A DNA stretch of 39,703 nt from Candidatus Omnitrophota bacterium (GTDB lineage: Bacteria > Omnitrophota > Gorgyraeia > 2-01-FULL-45-10). Made by a program: the position numbers and the translations under genes. The notes under the pieces were generated by a model. The model saw only the letters and a list, made by a program, of their open reading frames with translations. It ran no database searches and was not told the origin of the DNA. Shown piece by piece: positions 6,926 to 14,752 of this stretch (position 1 is its first letter; every line of letters starts with the position of its first letter). The DNA is taken from assembly GCA_018823705.1 (NCBI GenBank), contig JAHJHP010000051.1, positions 1 through 39,703 on the forward strand, written 5' to 3'.

Positions 6926-9403
6926 ATGAGCCCCGTTATTTCTATATCGAGTGAAAACGGAGTAAGAAATAACGGGGTGAAGCGCCCCATCCTTTACATC
7001 CTTATACCATTTGCGCTCGGCATAGCTTCTTCAGCTATCTTTAAGACCGGGCCGGTTTACACCTTTTCCCTGAGCGTGCTCTTCCTGGCCTTTTCAGTTA
7101 TTTATTCCAGAAAAGCCTCTCTTTCGCATATCATGCTTTATCTTGCCCTGTTCTTCTTCGGAGTCTTCTACTTACAAAATTCCGTTATGCTTGCCGGAGA
7201 CCACATATCGAGATCCGTATCGGATGCTCCCAAAACGGTCTTTCTTCAGGGTGTGATCTCGGATGACCCGGTGGCCGGCCTGACGCCTTATCATAAGATC
7301 AAGACCAATTTTATATTAAATGTCGATTCCGTGAAAGAGTCCGGCGCCTGGCGTCGGACGAGAGGGCGCGTGAATGTGAGCCTGTATGGGCCGGTAAAGA
7401 AGCCTCTTCATTTTGGCCAGAAGATAGTTATGGAAGGAGTGCTGTCAAAGCCCATCGGGCTAAAGAATCCGGGACTCTTCGACTACGAGAAGTATCTGGC
7501 TATAAAAGATATATACGCCGTATTAAAAGTCAAGGAAGGGGGCGTAGTAGAAATAGTGGATGCTGATGCCGCTAATCGCGTTAAGGCCGCGGCTTATCGT
7601 TTACGAAATTGGATAAGAACGGCCGTGGACACGCATTTCGAAGCTCCATACAGCGGTTTTATAAAAGCGATAATGATAGGGGATAGGACAGATCTTAGAT
7701 ATAACCTGAACGACGATTTCATAAAGACGGGGACAGTCCATGCGATCGCGATAAGCGGCCTGCATGTCGGCCTTATCGCCGCTATCTTCCTGGGAGCGCT
7801 GGCGCTCTTAAGGTTACCGAAAAAAGTTAACCTGGTCCTGACGGCCTGCGCGCTGGTTCTGTATATGTTCATAGCCGGCTCAAGCCCACCGGTAGTGAGG
7901 GCGGTGATAATATTTGTGGTCTTCGTCGTGGGATATCTGATAAACAGGGAGTCGGATATGCTGAATTCCCTGGCGTTCGCCGCGTTCATAATGCTTCTGG
8001 CAAATCCGAAAGAACTGTTTAACCCGAGCTTTCAATTGTCATTCGCATCGATCGCCGGCATGGTGATCTTTATACCAGTGATCAATGTCTTCCTGCGGAT
8101 GGACGCGGCCAGGCGTCGTTCATTTTTTGGAAAAGCCGGAGCATATCTACTGAGCGCCGTATCCGTATCGGCGGGCGCATGGCTCAGCACATGGCCGATC
8201 GTGGCTCATTATTTCAATATCATATCTCCGATGGCTCTTGTGGCAAATCTTGTCGTGGTGCCGGCATTATTCGTATTGACTGCAGGGTCTTTTCTCTTTT
8301 TACTCGCGGTGCCGTTTTCCGGGTTCCTGTCGGGATCCCTGGCTCACGCATTAAGCGTATTTTGCAAAGCTCTCTTTACGGCAAACCATTTCCTGGCGGA
8401 TTTACCTTTTGCTTATTTCAGAATCTCTGCTCCGTCGGGCGTCATGATGGTGCTTTATTACGCGGCCATATTTTTAATAGTCCTTCCCCCTAAGATGGAA
8501 TTCAAAAAAATATGCGTGCGCAGAATCGATATCCTTATAGTGTTATTGATCGCTCTTAACGTGATGGTTTGGTCCGACGCCGCAGCGGTGAATAGAGATG
8601 CTCTTAAGATCACTTTTCTGGATGTCGGACAGGGGGATTCGGCTCTCCTGGAGCTTCCGGGAGGTAAAAATGTGCTTATCGACGCCGGTCCCGGCGGTGA
8701 TGAAGAGCGTTTTGACGCGGCGAGATCGGTAATCGCGCCGTATCTCTGGAACAGAAAAATTAACAAACTTGATGCGGTGATCGTTACTCATTTTCATGAA
8801 GACCATCTGGGAGGTATGTTGTATCTCGTCGACAACTTCAAAGTCATGAGCGTGATGGATAACGGCGCGACCTGCGAAAATAGCGAGATATTTGATAAGT
8901 ATAGGAGAGCGATAAAAAATAAAAAGATAAATCGCGTGACAATAGGCGACGGTGATGCGATCAATTTCAACGGCGGAAAAATAATTGTACTTAATCCTGC
9001 GAAGGGGAGCGCTCTCGCGGATAGCAATGAAAATTCACTTGTTCTCAAAATACATCGCAAACATTTCGACGCTCTGTTTTGCGGCGACGCGAGTAATGTC
9101 GCGCTTGCGAGGATGACGGCTCAATATGGAGATTTTTTGCGATCGGATGTAATCAAGATACCGCATCACGGTGGTAATGTGGGGAGCGATATTATTGTGA
9201 AGGATTTTCTCAATACAGCCGATGCCGATGCGGCTGTCATAAGCGTTGCCAAAATGAATAAATATAGGCATCCTTCAAAAAAGACGTTGGCGATTCTAAA
9301 TGCTTTAAATACACCTATTTATCAAACCAAAGATAATGGCGCTATAATGATATCGGTAGATAAGGATTCATACGATATAAAACCATACACAAAGAATAAC
9401 TAA
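6926..9403 (+). CDS. comEC: ComEC/Rec2 DNA-uptake channel
   Basis: 825 residues from ATG 6926. An N-terminal hydrophobic segment and DUF4131-like region precede the polytopic competence domain (AIAISGLHVGLIAA, GSSPPVVRA, NPSFQLSFASI). A C-terminal metallo-beta-lactamase-like domain carries THFHEDHLGG (His622-x-His624-x-Asp626-His627) and IPHHGGN. ComEC moves single-stranded DNA across the inner membrane and its lactamase domain is thought to degrade the other strand. The start is ambiguous. The first 17 codons coincide with a perfect 13-bp inverted repeat (6931-6977), and an in-frame GTG at 6977 would begin MKRPILYILIPF, a more typical N-terminus. ATG 6926 has a weak GAGTG upstream. Confidence 0.94.
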   Translation: MSPVISISSENGVRNNGVKRPILYILIPFALGIASSAIFKTGPVYTFSLSVLFLAFSVIYSRKASLSHIMLYLALFFFGVFYLQNSVMLAGDHISRSVSDAPKTVFLQGVISDDPVAGLTPYHKIKTNFILNVDSVKESGAWRRTRGRVNVSLYGPVKKPLHFGQKIVMEGVLSKPIGLKNPGLFDYEKYLAIKDIYAVLKVKEGGVVEIVDADAANRVKAAAYRLRNWIRTAVDTHFEAPYSGFIKAIMIGDRTDLRYNLNDDFIKTGTVHAIAISGLHVGLIAAIFLGALALLRLPKKVNLVLTACALVLYMFIAGSSPPVVRAVIIFVVFVVGYLINRESDMLNSLAFAAFIMLLANPKELFNPSFQLSFASIAGMVIFIPVINVFLRMDAARRRSFFGKAGAYLLSAVSVSAGAWLSTWPIVAHYFNIISPMALVANLVVVPALFVLTAGSFLFLLAVPFSGFLSGSLAHALSVFCKALFTANHFLADLPFAYFRISAPSGVMMVLYYAAIFLIVLPPKMEFKKICVRRIDILIVLLIALNVMVWSDAAAVNRDALKITFLDVGQGDSALLELPGGKNVLIDAGPGGDEERFDAARSVIAPYLWNRKINKLDAVIVTHFHEDHLGGMLYLVDNFKVMSVMDNGATCENSEIFDKYRRAIKNKKINRVTIGDGDAINFNGGKIIVLNPAKGSALADSNENSLVLKIHRKHFDALFCGDASNVALARMTAQYGDFLRSDVIKIPHHGGNVGSDIIVKDFLNTADADAAVISVAKMNKYRHPSKKTLAILNALNTPIYQTKDNGAIMISVDKDSYDIKPYTKNN
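6931..6977. repeat. Perfect 13-bp inverted repeat at the comEC start
   Basis: CCCCGTTATTTCT (6931-6943) pairs exactly with AGAAATAACGGGG (6965-6977) across 21 bases. It lies just after the annotated ATG of comEC and ends at an alternative GTG. It either adds 17 codons in frame to comEC or forms a 5' leader hairpin over the true start. Confidence 0.85.
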
Positions 9404-9420
9404 CTTTTTTATATCTAACC

Positions 9421-9449
9421 TTGACAATATACATTATGTGTGGTATTGT
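9421..9449 (+). promoter_or_regulatory. Sigma-70-type promoter for the PilZ gene
   Basis: TTGACA (9421-9426), a 17-base spacer and TATTGT (9444-9449) with an extended -10 TG at 9441. It lies between comEC and the PilZ gene and about 48 bases before the ATG at 9497, so a new transcript probably starts here. Confidence 0.7.
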
Positions 9450-9496
9450 TATAGCGTAATCGCAGGCAGTAATCGTTTTTCTCAACACCAGGAGAG

Positions 9497-9919
9497 ATGA
9501 ATAGTAAAGTGGACAATTTAGAAAGCGTAGAGAATAAACGGCGTTACAAGAGAGTGGACTTCAGCGTTCCCGTCGTCTATAAGAATCTTCGTGTGCCCAC
9601 AGAGCTTCCCGTAGGTTCCGTGACCAGAAATCTGAGTGAGGGCGGAGTCTGTTTTCAAACGAGCAAATTTATATCTCTGGCGTGTCGTCTCGTCGTGGAG
9701 ATCTCTATACCCACAGTGCTAAGACCGATCAAGGCAATTTCCAAGGTCGCGTGGATCAGAAGGATACCATTGAGCGATCAGTATGAACTGGGAAACCAGT
9801 TCCTTGAGATAACCAAAGAGGACAAGGCTAATATCCTTAGTTTCGTAAATCAAAGTTTGAGCGTTGATACCCAGAGCCCAAGCTCAACTCCAGCCCCGAA
9901 CCTTCCCCCAGAAATATAA
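9497..9919 (+). CDS. PilZ-domain protein
   Basis: 140 residues behind a clear Shine-Dalgarno (AGGAGAG). PilZ domains bind cyclic di-GMP through an RxxxR motif and a downstream (D/N)xSxxG; here these are RRYKR near residue 15 and NLSEGG near residue 45. The rest is the expected beta-barrel, with VAWIRR and YELGNQFLEI, followed by a Pro/Ser-rich tail. No output domain is attached, so it likely acts by protein contact. It could be one receptor for the signal controlled by the GGDEF/HD-GYP protein at 31478. Which process it regulates cannot be read from the neighbours. Confidence 0.9.
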   Translation: MNSKVDNLESVENKRRYKRVDFSVPVVYKNLRVPTELPVGSVTRNLSEGGVCFQTSKFISLACRLVVEISIPTVLRPIKAISKVAWIRRIPLSDQYELGNQFLEITKEDKANILSFVNQSLSVDTQSPSSTPAPNLPPEI

Positions 9920-9937
9920 ACCGTTCATCAGATTCTT

Positions 9938-9967
9938 TTGACTCCTCCAATAATTACATGGTATAAT
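9938..9967 (+). promoter_or_regulatory. Strong promoter giving a near-leaderless mRNA for the TPR gene
   Basis: TTGACT (9938-9943), an 18-base spacer and a consensus TATAAT (9962-9967). The ATG follows only 11 bases after the -10, so a start site 6-8 bases downstream leaves a leader of only a few bases. There is no Shine-Dalgarno in this space. Confidence 0.75.
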
Positions 9968-9978
9968 CGTGCCCGATC

Positions 9979-11385
9979 ATGAAAAAATTTACTGCTATAA
10001 TAATAGTGATAAATCTGCTGTCCTTGCTTACGTTAGCGTCTACCGCCAGGGCATACTGGGTATGGACTCCCGAAACTAAGAAGTTTATAAACCCAAAATA
10101 TGCCGTAAAGGATACCCCGAAAGAACAGTACGACTGGGCGATGGATTTTTATAACAACAAAGATTATAAAAGATCCGCTGTAGAATTCGAGAAGCTTGTA
10201 AAGAACTATGAATATTCCGAATACGCAGCTTCATCCCAGTATTATGTCGGCCTCTCTTACGATAACATGGGTAAATACTACATAGCTTTTCAGAATTATC
10301 AGAAGGCGGTAGACAATTTTCCTCATGTGAGCAACATAGATGAGATAATAGCCAGAGAGTTCAATATAGGCAACGTATACGCATCAAAAAGTAACCCAAA
10401 AGTGCTGGGCGCGGAGATAATGACATCCTTTGACAGGGCGATAGAGATATATAAGAAAGTTGTCGACAACGCGCCTTTCGGGAAATTCGCCGATGAGGCC
10501 CAATTCAAGATGGCCGCGACGTTGAAAGAAGCGGGCAGGTACGATGAAGCCACGATAGCCTTCCAGAAGATACTTGATGATTATCCGGAGTCCAGATTAT
10601 ATGATCGGGCCAGATATGAGATGGCTAACAGCGCTTACAGAGCGTCGCTTTCGCCGGCTTATGATGCCGCCCCTACCGATAAAGCGTTAAAAGCCTTTGA
10701 GGAATTTGCCAGTACCAATGTCGATGAGAAGCTGACCAAAGAGGCTCGTACCACGATAAAGCGCCTTAAAAACAAGGCAGCGGAAAAGTCGTTCATGACG
10801 GCCGAATTTTACGAACAGCGAAAACATTATGTGAGCGCCATAATATATTACCAGGACGTGATCAATAAATATCCCGACAGCACTTCCGCCGAGATAGCGG
10901 AGGTAAGGATAGCGGATCTCAAGGCCGGTAACTATTCGCATAAAAAAGCTGCGGAATTTTCAGCGCCGAAGAAGGCCTGGACTCCATGGTTTAGCAAAAA
11001 GAAGAAAGCTCATGATGATGCTGTAGCGCGGAAAGTAGTTAAGGTTACCGAGCCGGCACCCTCTATGGCGGCACCTTCAGCGCCGGTATCTTCAGTGGCA
11101 GCACCTTCAGCGCCGGTTGCGGCGATAGCGACAGAACCGGCGGCCTCGCCGGCAACCGTTCAGCCCGAGCAGAAACAGGTCCAGGATCAGCTTTCCGAAA
11201 AAGCGGTCCTTGAGTCCACACCGGCTGAAGTTGTTAAAAGGCCCACCGGTAAAAGATGGTGGGATTACGGTCTCAAAAAGAAGGGAGCAGTAAAGACTGA
11301 AAAACTCCCCGAGAACAAAACCAAAAAAAGATGGACTCCCCTTAATTTTGACAATAAAACGAAAGGGATGAAGAAAGATGAGTAA
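9979..11385 (+). CDS. Secreted TPR protein, BamD/YbgF-like
   Basis: 468 residues. A type I signal peptide (MKKFTAIIIVINLL... ending STARA, then YWVW) is followed by BamD-like tetratricopeptide repeats over about residues 45-320. Typical segments are YNNKDYKRSAVEFEKLV, YYVGLSYDNMGKYYIAFQNY and AGRYDEATIAFQKILDDYP. BamD proteins hold together the outer-membrane barrel assembly machine. Unlike classical BamD there is no lipobox cysteine, and the C-terminal third is low-complexity Ala/Pro (APSAP repeats) with three basic Lys-Trp patches (KKAWTPWFSKKKK, GKRWWDYGLKKK, KKRWTP). Those patches could bind an acidic surface polymer, but this is speculative. The gene overlaps lptE by 8 bases, so an outer-membrane biogenesis role is likely. 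Confidence 0.8.
   Translation: MKKFTAIIIVINLLSLLTLASTARAYWVWTPETKKFINPKYAVKDTPKEQYDWAMDFYNNKDYKRSAVEFEKLVKNYEYSEYAASSQYYVGLSYDNMGKYYIAFQNYQKAVDNFPHVSNIDEIIAREFNIGNVYASKSNPKVLGAEIMTSFDRAIEIYKKVVDNAPFGKFADEAQFKMAATLKEAGRYDEATIAFQKILDDYPESRLYDRARYEMANSAYRASLSPAYDAAPTDKALKAFEEFASTNVDEKLTKEARTTIKRLKNKAAEKSFMTAEFYEQRKHYVSAIIYYQDVINKYPDSTSAEIAEVRIADLKAGNYSHKKAAEFSAPKKAWTPWFSKKKKAHDDAVARKVVKVTEPAPSMAAPSAPVSSVAAPSAPVAAIATEPAASPATVQPEQKQVQDQLSEKAVLESTPAEVVKRPTGKRWWDYGLKKKGAVKTEKLPENKTKKRWTPLNFDNKTKGMKKDE
11071..11117 (+). repeat. 30-bp period direct repeat encoding APSAP segments
   Basis: gcaccttcagcgccggt occurs at 11071-11087 and again at 11101-11117. It makes the repeated Ala/Pro linker of the TPR protein. 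Confidence 0.75.
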
Positions 11386-11917
11386 GCTTCTCATGACATT
11401 GTCTTTAATATCGATTCTGGCCGTTTCCGGATGCGGGTACACTACGAGCTCTTTGCTGCCTTCCAAACTCAAGACCATATACGTGGAGAATTTTAAAAAC
11501 AGCATTAACGTCACTGCGGAACAGAGCGATCTGAGGATGTACAGAGGATATAGGCCCGGAATGGAAGTCGAGATCACAAAAGCCGTTATAGACAGGTTTA
11601 TGTTTGACGGAAACCTCAAGGCTGCGCCTGAAGAGAAAGCGGACCTCCTGTTAAAGAGCGAACTTATAGATTATAAGCGGGATTCCCTTCGTTACGACGC
11701 AAACGATAACGTGGAGGAGTACAGGATAAAACTTATAGTGAATATGGAGCTTATAGAAGCTTCGAGTGGCACGGTCCTCTGGAAGGAGAATGGATTCGCC
11801 GGAGAGACCACTTATCGTGTCTCAGGAAGCGGCGCCAGGAATGAGAACACGGCTATAAAAGATGCAGTATCTGACCTTGCCAGGCGCATAGTAGAGAGAA
11901 CTATTGAGGCATGGTAA
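11378..11917 (+). CDS. lptE: LPS-assembly lipoprotein LptE-like
   Basis: 179 residues with a lipoprotein signal (LAVSGC, lipobox Cys near residue 19) followed directly by GY, typical of LptE. LptE plugs the LptD barrel and helps insert lipopolysaccharide into the outer leaflet of the outer membrane. The body has the family pattern: an early IYVENFKN strand, ADLLLKSELIDY, a VNMELIEASSGTVLWKENGF strand pair, and a C-terminal helix ending DLARRIVERTIEAW. It overlaps the upstream TPR gene by 8 bases and its last codons overlap the holA start. The lptE-holA order is the same as in many Gram-negatives, which supports both calls. Confidence 0.88.
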   Translation: MSKLLMTLSLISILAVSGCGYTTSSLLPSKLKTIYVENFKNSINVTAEQSDLRMYRGYRPGMEVEITKAVIDRFMFDGNLKAAPEEKADLLLKSELIDYKRDSLRYDANDNVEEYRIKLIVNMELIEASSGTVLWKENGFAGETTYRVSGSGARNENTAIKDAVSDLARRIVERTIEAW

Positions 11918-12870
11918 CTCAGAGGCAATCGGTATTCTTCTTTATCGGAGACGATAAATATCTGAAAGAAGAAGCCTTAAAAGGCCTGGTATCAACCCTT
12001 ACGGGAAAATCCCCGCACCCACCAGACCAAATGACGTTCTATGGCGGCGAGCTTGACACAGAAAAAGTTCTAAGTCAACTCAACACTATACCTCTATTGT
12101 CCGATAGGCGTCTGGTCGTCATAAAGGATATAGAAAAAGTCTCCGACGAGTTCAGAGCTAGCCTGACAATCTACATAAAGAAACCTTCAAAGTCCGCGTA
12201 TCTGGTCCTGTATGCCAAAGATGATTCTGTATTAAAAGAATATGATGATGTTATCGGGCAGATCAACATACGGCGTTTTAGCCTGCTGTCCGGCGAACCG
12301 CTTACATCCTGGATTATGAGCTATGTCGAAAAAAGTGGCAAGACGATGGACCGCGACGCGATCGCTATATTTAATGAGCTTGAGGGCAACGACCTATCTT
12401 ATCTTTCACGCGAACTGGACAAATTGATCACATTTGCGGGAGACAAACGTGAGATAAATCCGGATGACGTGGAGGCCCTGATTGGCAAGAGCCTGATAAA
12501 GTCAGCATTCGATATAACCGATGCGATCGGCAGGCGGAATGTAGACGGAGCCATTAAGATCAGTACGGGATTAATGGCCGGCGGCAGGAAAGAATACGAG
12601 ATAATAGGGATCCTCTCATGGTACCTTAAGAGGCTGCTGAAAGCGGCGGTTTTAAGGCAGAAGGGCCAGAGCGATTACGCAATAGCTTCTATGCTCAAGA
12701 TCGGCCGAAAATTTCAGGATGAGTTTTTCAGGCAGCTTGCCAGATTTGGTCCGGAGAAGATAAAATCAAATATTGAGTTTCTGTTGAAGGCAGATCTGGA
12801 CATAAAAAGATCCAAATTTGACCCCGGCACAGTCCTGGAGCTTATGCTTGTAAGGTTATGTCTTCTTTAG
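11911..12870 (+). CDS. holA: DNA polymerase III delta subunit
   Basis: 319 residues. Delta is the clamp-loader wrench that opens the beta sliding clamp. The order of elements fits HolA: an N-terminal FFIGDDKYLKEEALKGL segment, PLLSDRRLVVIKDIEKVSD, a middle domain with ELEGNDLSYLSRELDKLITFAG, and a helical collar domain (GILSWYLKRLLKAAVLRQKG). The start overlaps the lptE stop. The last 15 bases overlap the 3' end of the convergent rpsT, with no terminator between them, so the two transcripts must be antisense at their ends. Confidence 0.92.
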   Translation: MVTQRQSVFFFIGDDKYLKEEALKGLVSTLTGKSPHPPDQMTFYGGELDTEKVLSQLNTIPLLSDRRLVVIKDIEKVSDEFRASLTIYIKKPSKSAYLVLYAKDDSVLKEYDDVIGQINIRRFSLLSGEPLTSWIMSYVEKSGKTMDRDAIAIFNELEGNDLSYLSRELDKLITFAGDKREINPDDVEALIGKSLIKSAFDITDAIGRRNVDGAIKISTGLMAGGRKEYEIIGILSWYLKRLLKAAVLRQKGQSDYAIASMLKIGRKFQDEFFRQLARFGPEKIKSNIEFLLKADLDIKRSKFDPGTVLELMLVRLCLL

Positions 12871-13125
12871 GGAAGAGAGCTTCTTCATAAGGCGGGCTAT
12901 CTTTCTGGAAGCGGTATTACTCTTTAAAACCCCCTTTGACGCGGCTTTATCTACCTTGGATATAACAATATTAAGCGCTTTCTTCGCCTCATCCGGCTTA
13001 TTGCCTGTCGCAAGTTTTTCGAAATTCTTGATGAGGGTTCTTATCTCAGTCTTTGTGGAGATGTTCTTAAAATGTCTGAGCTTGGATTTCCTGAGCTCTT
13101 TAAACGCGGTTCTTTCGATCGGCAC
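12856..13125 (-). CDS. rpsT: 30S ribosomal protein S20
   Basis: 89 residues, highly basic. S20 binds 16S rRNA at the base of the small subunit. Family features include the ALNIVISKVDKAASKGVLKSNTASRKIARLMKKL stretch near the C-terminus. Translation begins at GTG 13125 with AGGAG six bases upstream. A divergent promoter shared with murJ (13178-13206) drives it. S20 genes often start at non-ATG codons, which in E. coli takes part in autoregulation; whether that happens here is not known. Confidence 0.96.
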   Translation of the reverse strand: MPIERTAFKELRKSKLRHFKNISTKTEIRTLIKNFEKLATGNKPDEAKKALNIVISKVDKAASKGVLKSNTASRKIARLMKKLSSLKKT

Positions 13126-13156
13126 TTGTAACTCCTTCGGTTTGAAATGTGTTCAA

Positions 13157-13185
13157 TTGACGGTGTAAAATCGAGTAATTATAGC
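13157..13185 (+). promoter_or_regulatory. murJ promoter
   Basis: TTGACG (13157-13162), a 17-base spacer and TATAGC (13180-13185), about 28 bases before the murJ ATG. Its -10 overlaps the -10 of the opposing rpsT promoter. Confidence 0.65.
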
Positions 13186-13206
13186 ATTTAGAATATTCGA
13201 GGTCAA
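13178..13206 (-). promoter_or_regulatory. rpsT promoter, overlapping the murJ promoter
   Basis: Read on the minus strand: TTGACC (13206-13201), a 17-base spacer and consensus TATAAT (13183-13178). Transcription would start near 13171, leaving a leader of about 45 bases before the GTG. Both promoters share bases 13180-13183 in their -10 elements, so polymerase cannot occupy both at once. Confidence 0.75.
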
Positions 13207-13213
13207 TCTTTTT

Positions 13214-14752
13214 ATGAGTAATAAAAGTATGATGCGTTCTACAGGTGTTATTGGCTTTGCTACGACTCTGAGCAGAATCCTGGGCTTTATAAGAGATATC
13301 GTATTTGCCGGTTTTTTCGGCACCAGCATGATAGCGCAGGCTTTCGTGGTAGCTTTCAGGATTCCGAACACGATGAGAGACCTGGTAGGGGAAGGGGCTA
13401 TGAATTCGGCCGTAGTTCCCGTGCTCTCCGAATACAAAGCTTTACGCGATGATAAAGAGTTTGTGCACGCCTCCAGAGTCCTATTCAATGTAGCGCTGGC
13501 AACCCTTTCGGTATTAACAGTGTTGGGCATAATATTCTCTCCGCTTATCGTCCGTATAATAGCCCCCGGTTTCATGGCCGACCCTGAAAAGTTCCGAATG
13601 ACCGTCACTCTAAATCGTGTTATGTTTCCGTATTTGATCTTAGTAGGGCTTACAGCTTATTCTATGGGTATATTGAATTCGCTGAAGCATTTTGCGGCTC
13701 CGGCATTCGGCCCATGCCTGATGAACCTGATCCTGATCGCGTCGACAGTCTGGTTATTTCCGAGGATAGGCGCGATGGGCCTCGCCATCGGAGTGCTTGC
13801 CGGAGGTTTCGTTCAGCTGGCCGTGAATGTACCTTTTATGTACAGGAATGGAATCAGCATAAATATCAGGGACGGATTCAGGCATGCGGCTGTGAGTAGA
13901 ATAGGAAAGCTTCTTTTGCCCCGCGCGTTGGGCTCCGCTGTATATCAGGTAAATATATTTGTCGATATGATACTCGCCTCGCTTCCTATGATTGTTGGCG
14001 CCGGCGGCGTAGCGGCGCTGTATTACGCGAACAGGCTGATACAATTTCCGCTGGCTATATTCGCCCTTGCGCTTGCGCAGGCGGCGCTGCCGAAGATGAG
14101 CAGGGAATACGCGTCGAACGATATAACCCGCATGAAAGAGACCCTTTCGTTTTCTCTCCGCGCGGTATTCTTCGTTATGGCGCCGGCAAGTTTCGGGCTG
14201 GCTATGCTCGGTGAACCCATAATAAGACTGCTATTCCAAAGAGGAGCGTTCACGTCCTATTCCACCGCTATTACCCAAAGCGCCCTCTTCTTTTACGCGT
14301 TCGGACTCCTGGCTTTCGCCGGCATAAAGCTTCTGGTTGCGGCATTCTATTCGATGCATGACACGATGACTCCCGTTAAGACGGCATTTGCGGCCGTGAT
14401 CATGAACATCATTCTTAATCTTATTTTGATCTGGCCGATGAAGCTGGGTGGGTTGGCGCTGGCCACGAGCATAAGCGCGAGTTTTAATTTTATAATGCTC
14501 TACGTTTTACTCAGGGCCAAGCTTGGTGATTTCGGGGCCAAAATTATGATCGATTCATTCTTGAGGGTTTTAGCCGCGAGCCTGGTAATGGCGGCGGTAT
14601 TAAAGGTTTTATCGATGGCCATGGCTAATTCGGGCGTTACCGGACTTTGCGTGACAATAGCATCAGGCATTATTTCATTTCTTCTGGCCAGCTATATCTT
14701 CGGTGTGAAGGAGATGAGGGACCTTTCGGTATGGATATTAAAGAGAAGATAA
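13214..14752 (+). CDS. murJ: Lipid II flippase MurJ
   Basis: 512 residues with about 14 hydrophobic helices. MurJ flips the peptidoglycan precursor lipid II across the inner membrane. Family segments are visible: TTLSRILGFIRDIVFAGFFG at the N-terminus, AFRIPNTMRDLVGEGAMNSAVVPV, YYANRLIQFPLAIFALALAQAALP and AFYSMHDTMTPVK. The ATG at 13214 has no good Shine-Dalgarno but fits the family start. The 3' end overlaps the uvrC start by 22 bases, so uvrC probably depends on this transcript. Confidence 0.96.
   Translation: MSNKSMMRSTGVIGFATTLSRILGFIRDIVFAGFFGTSMIAQAFVVAFRIPNTMRDLVGEGAMNSAVVPVLSEYKALRDDKEFVHASRVLFNVALATLSVLTVLGIIFSPLIVRIIAPGFMADPEKFRMTVTLNRVMFPYLILVGLTAYSMGILNSLKHFAAPAFGPCLMNLILIASTVWLFPRIGAMGLAIGVLAGGFVQLAVNVPFMYRNGISINIRDGFRHAAVSRIGKLLLPRALGSAVYQVNIFVDMILASLPMIVGAGGVAALYYANRLIQFPLAIFALALAQAALPKMSREYASNDITRMKETLSFSLRAVFFVMAPASFGLAMLGEPIIRLLFQRGAFTSYSTAITQSALFFYAFGLLAFAGIKLLVAAFYSMHDTMTPVKTAFAAVIMNIILNLILIWPMKLGGLALATSISASFNFIMLYVLLRAKLGDFGAKIMIDSFLRVLAASLVMAAVLKVLSMAMANSGVTGLCVTIASGIISFLLASYIFGVKEMRDLSVWILKRR

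Noticed and set aside
14647-14730. Longer N-terminus for uvrC
   Set aside because: The extra 28 residues overlap the murJ coding frame and are unlike UvrC; the GIY-YIG domain begins right after ATG 14731.
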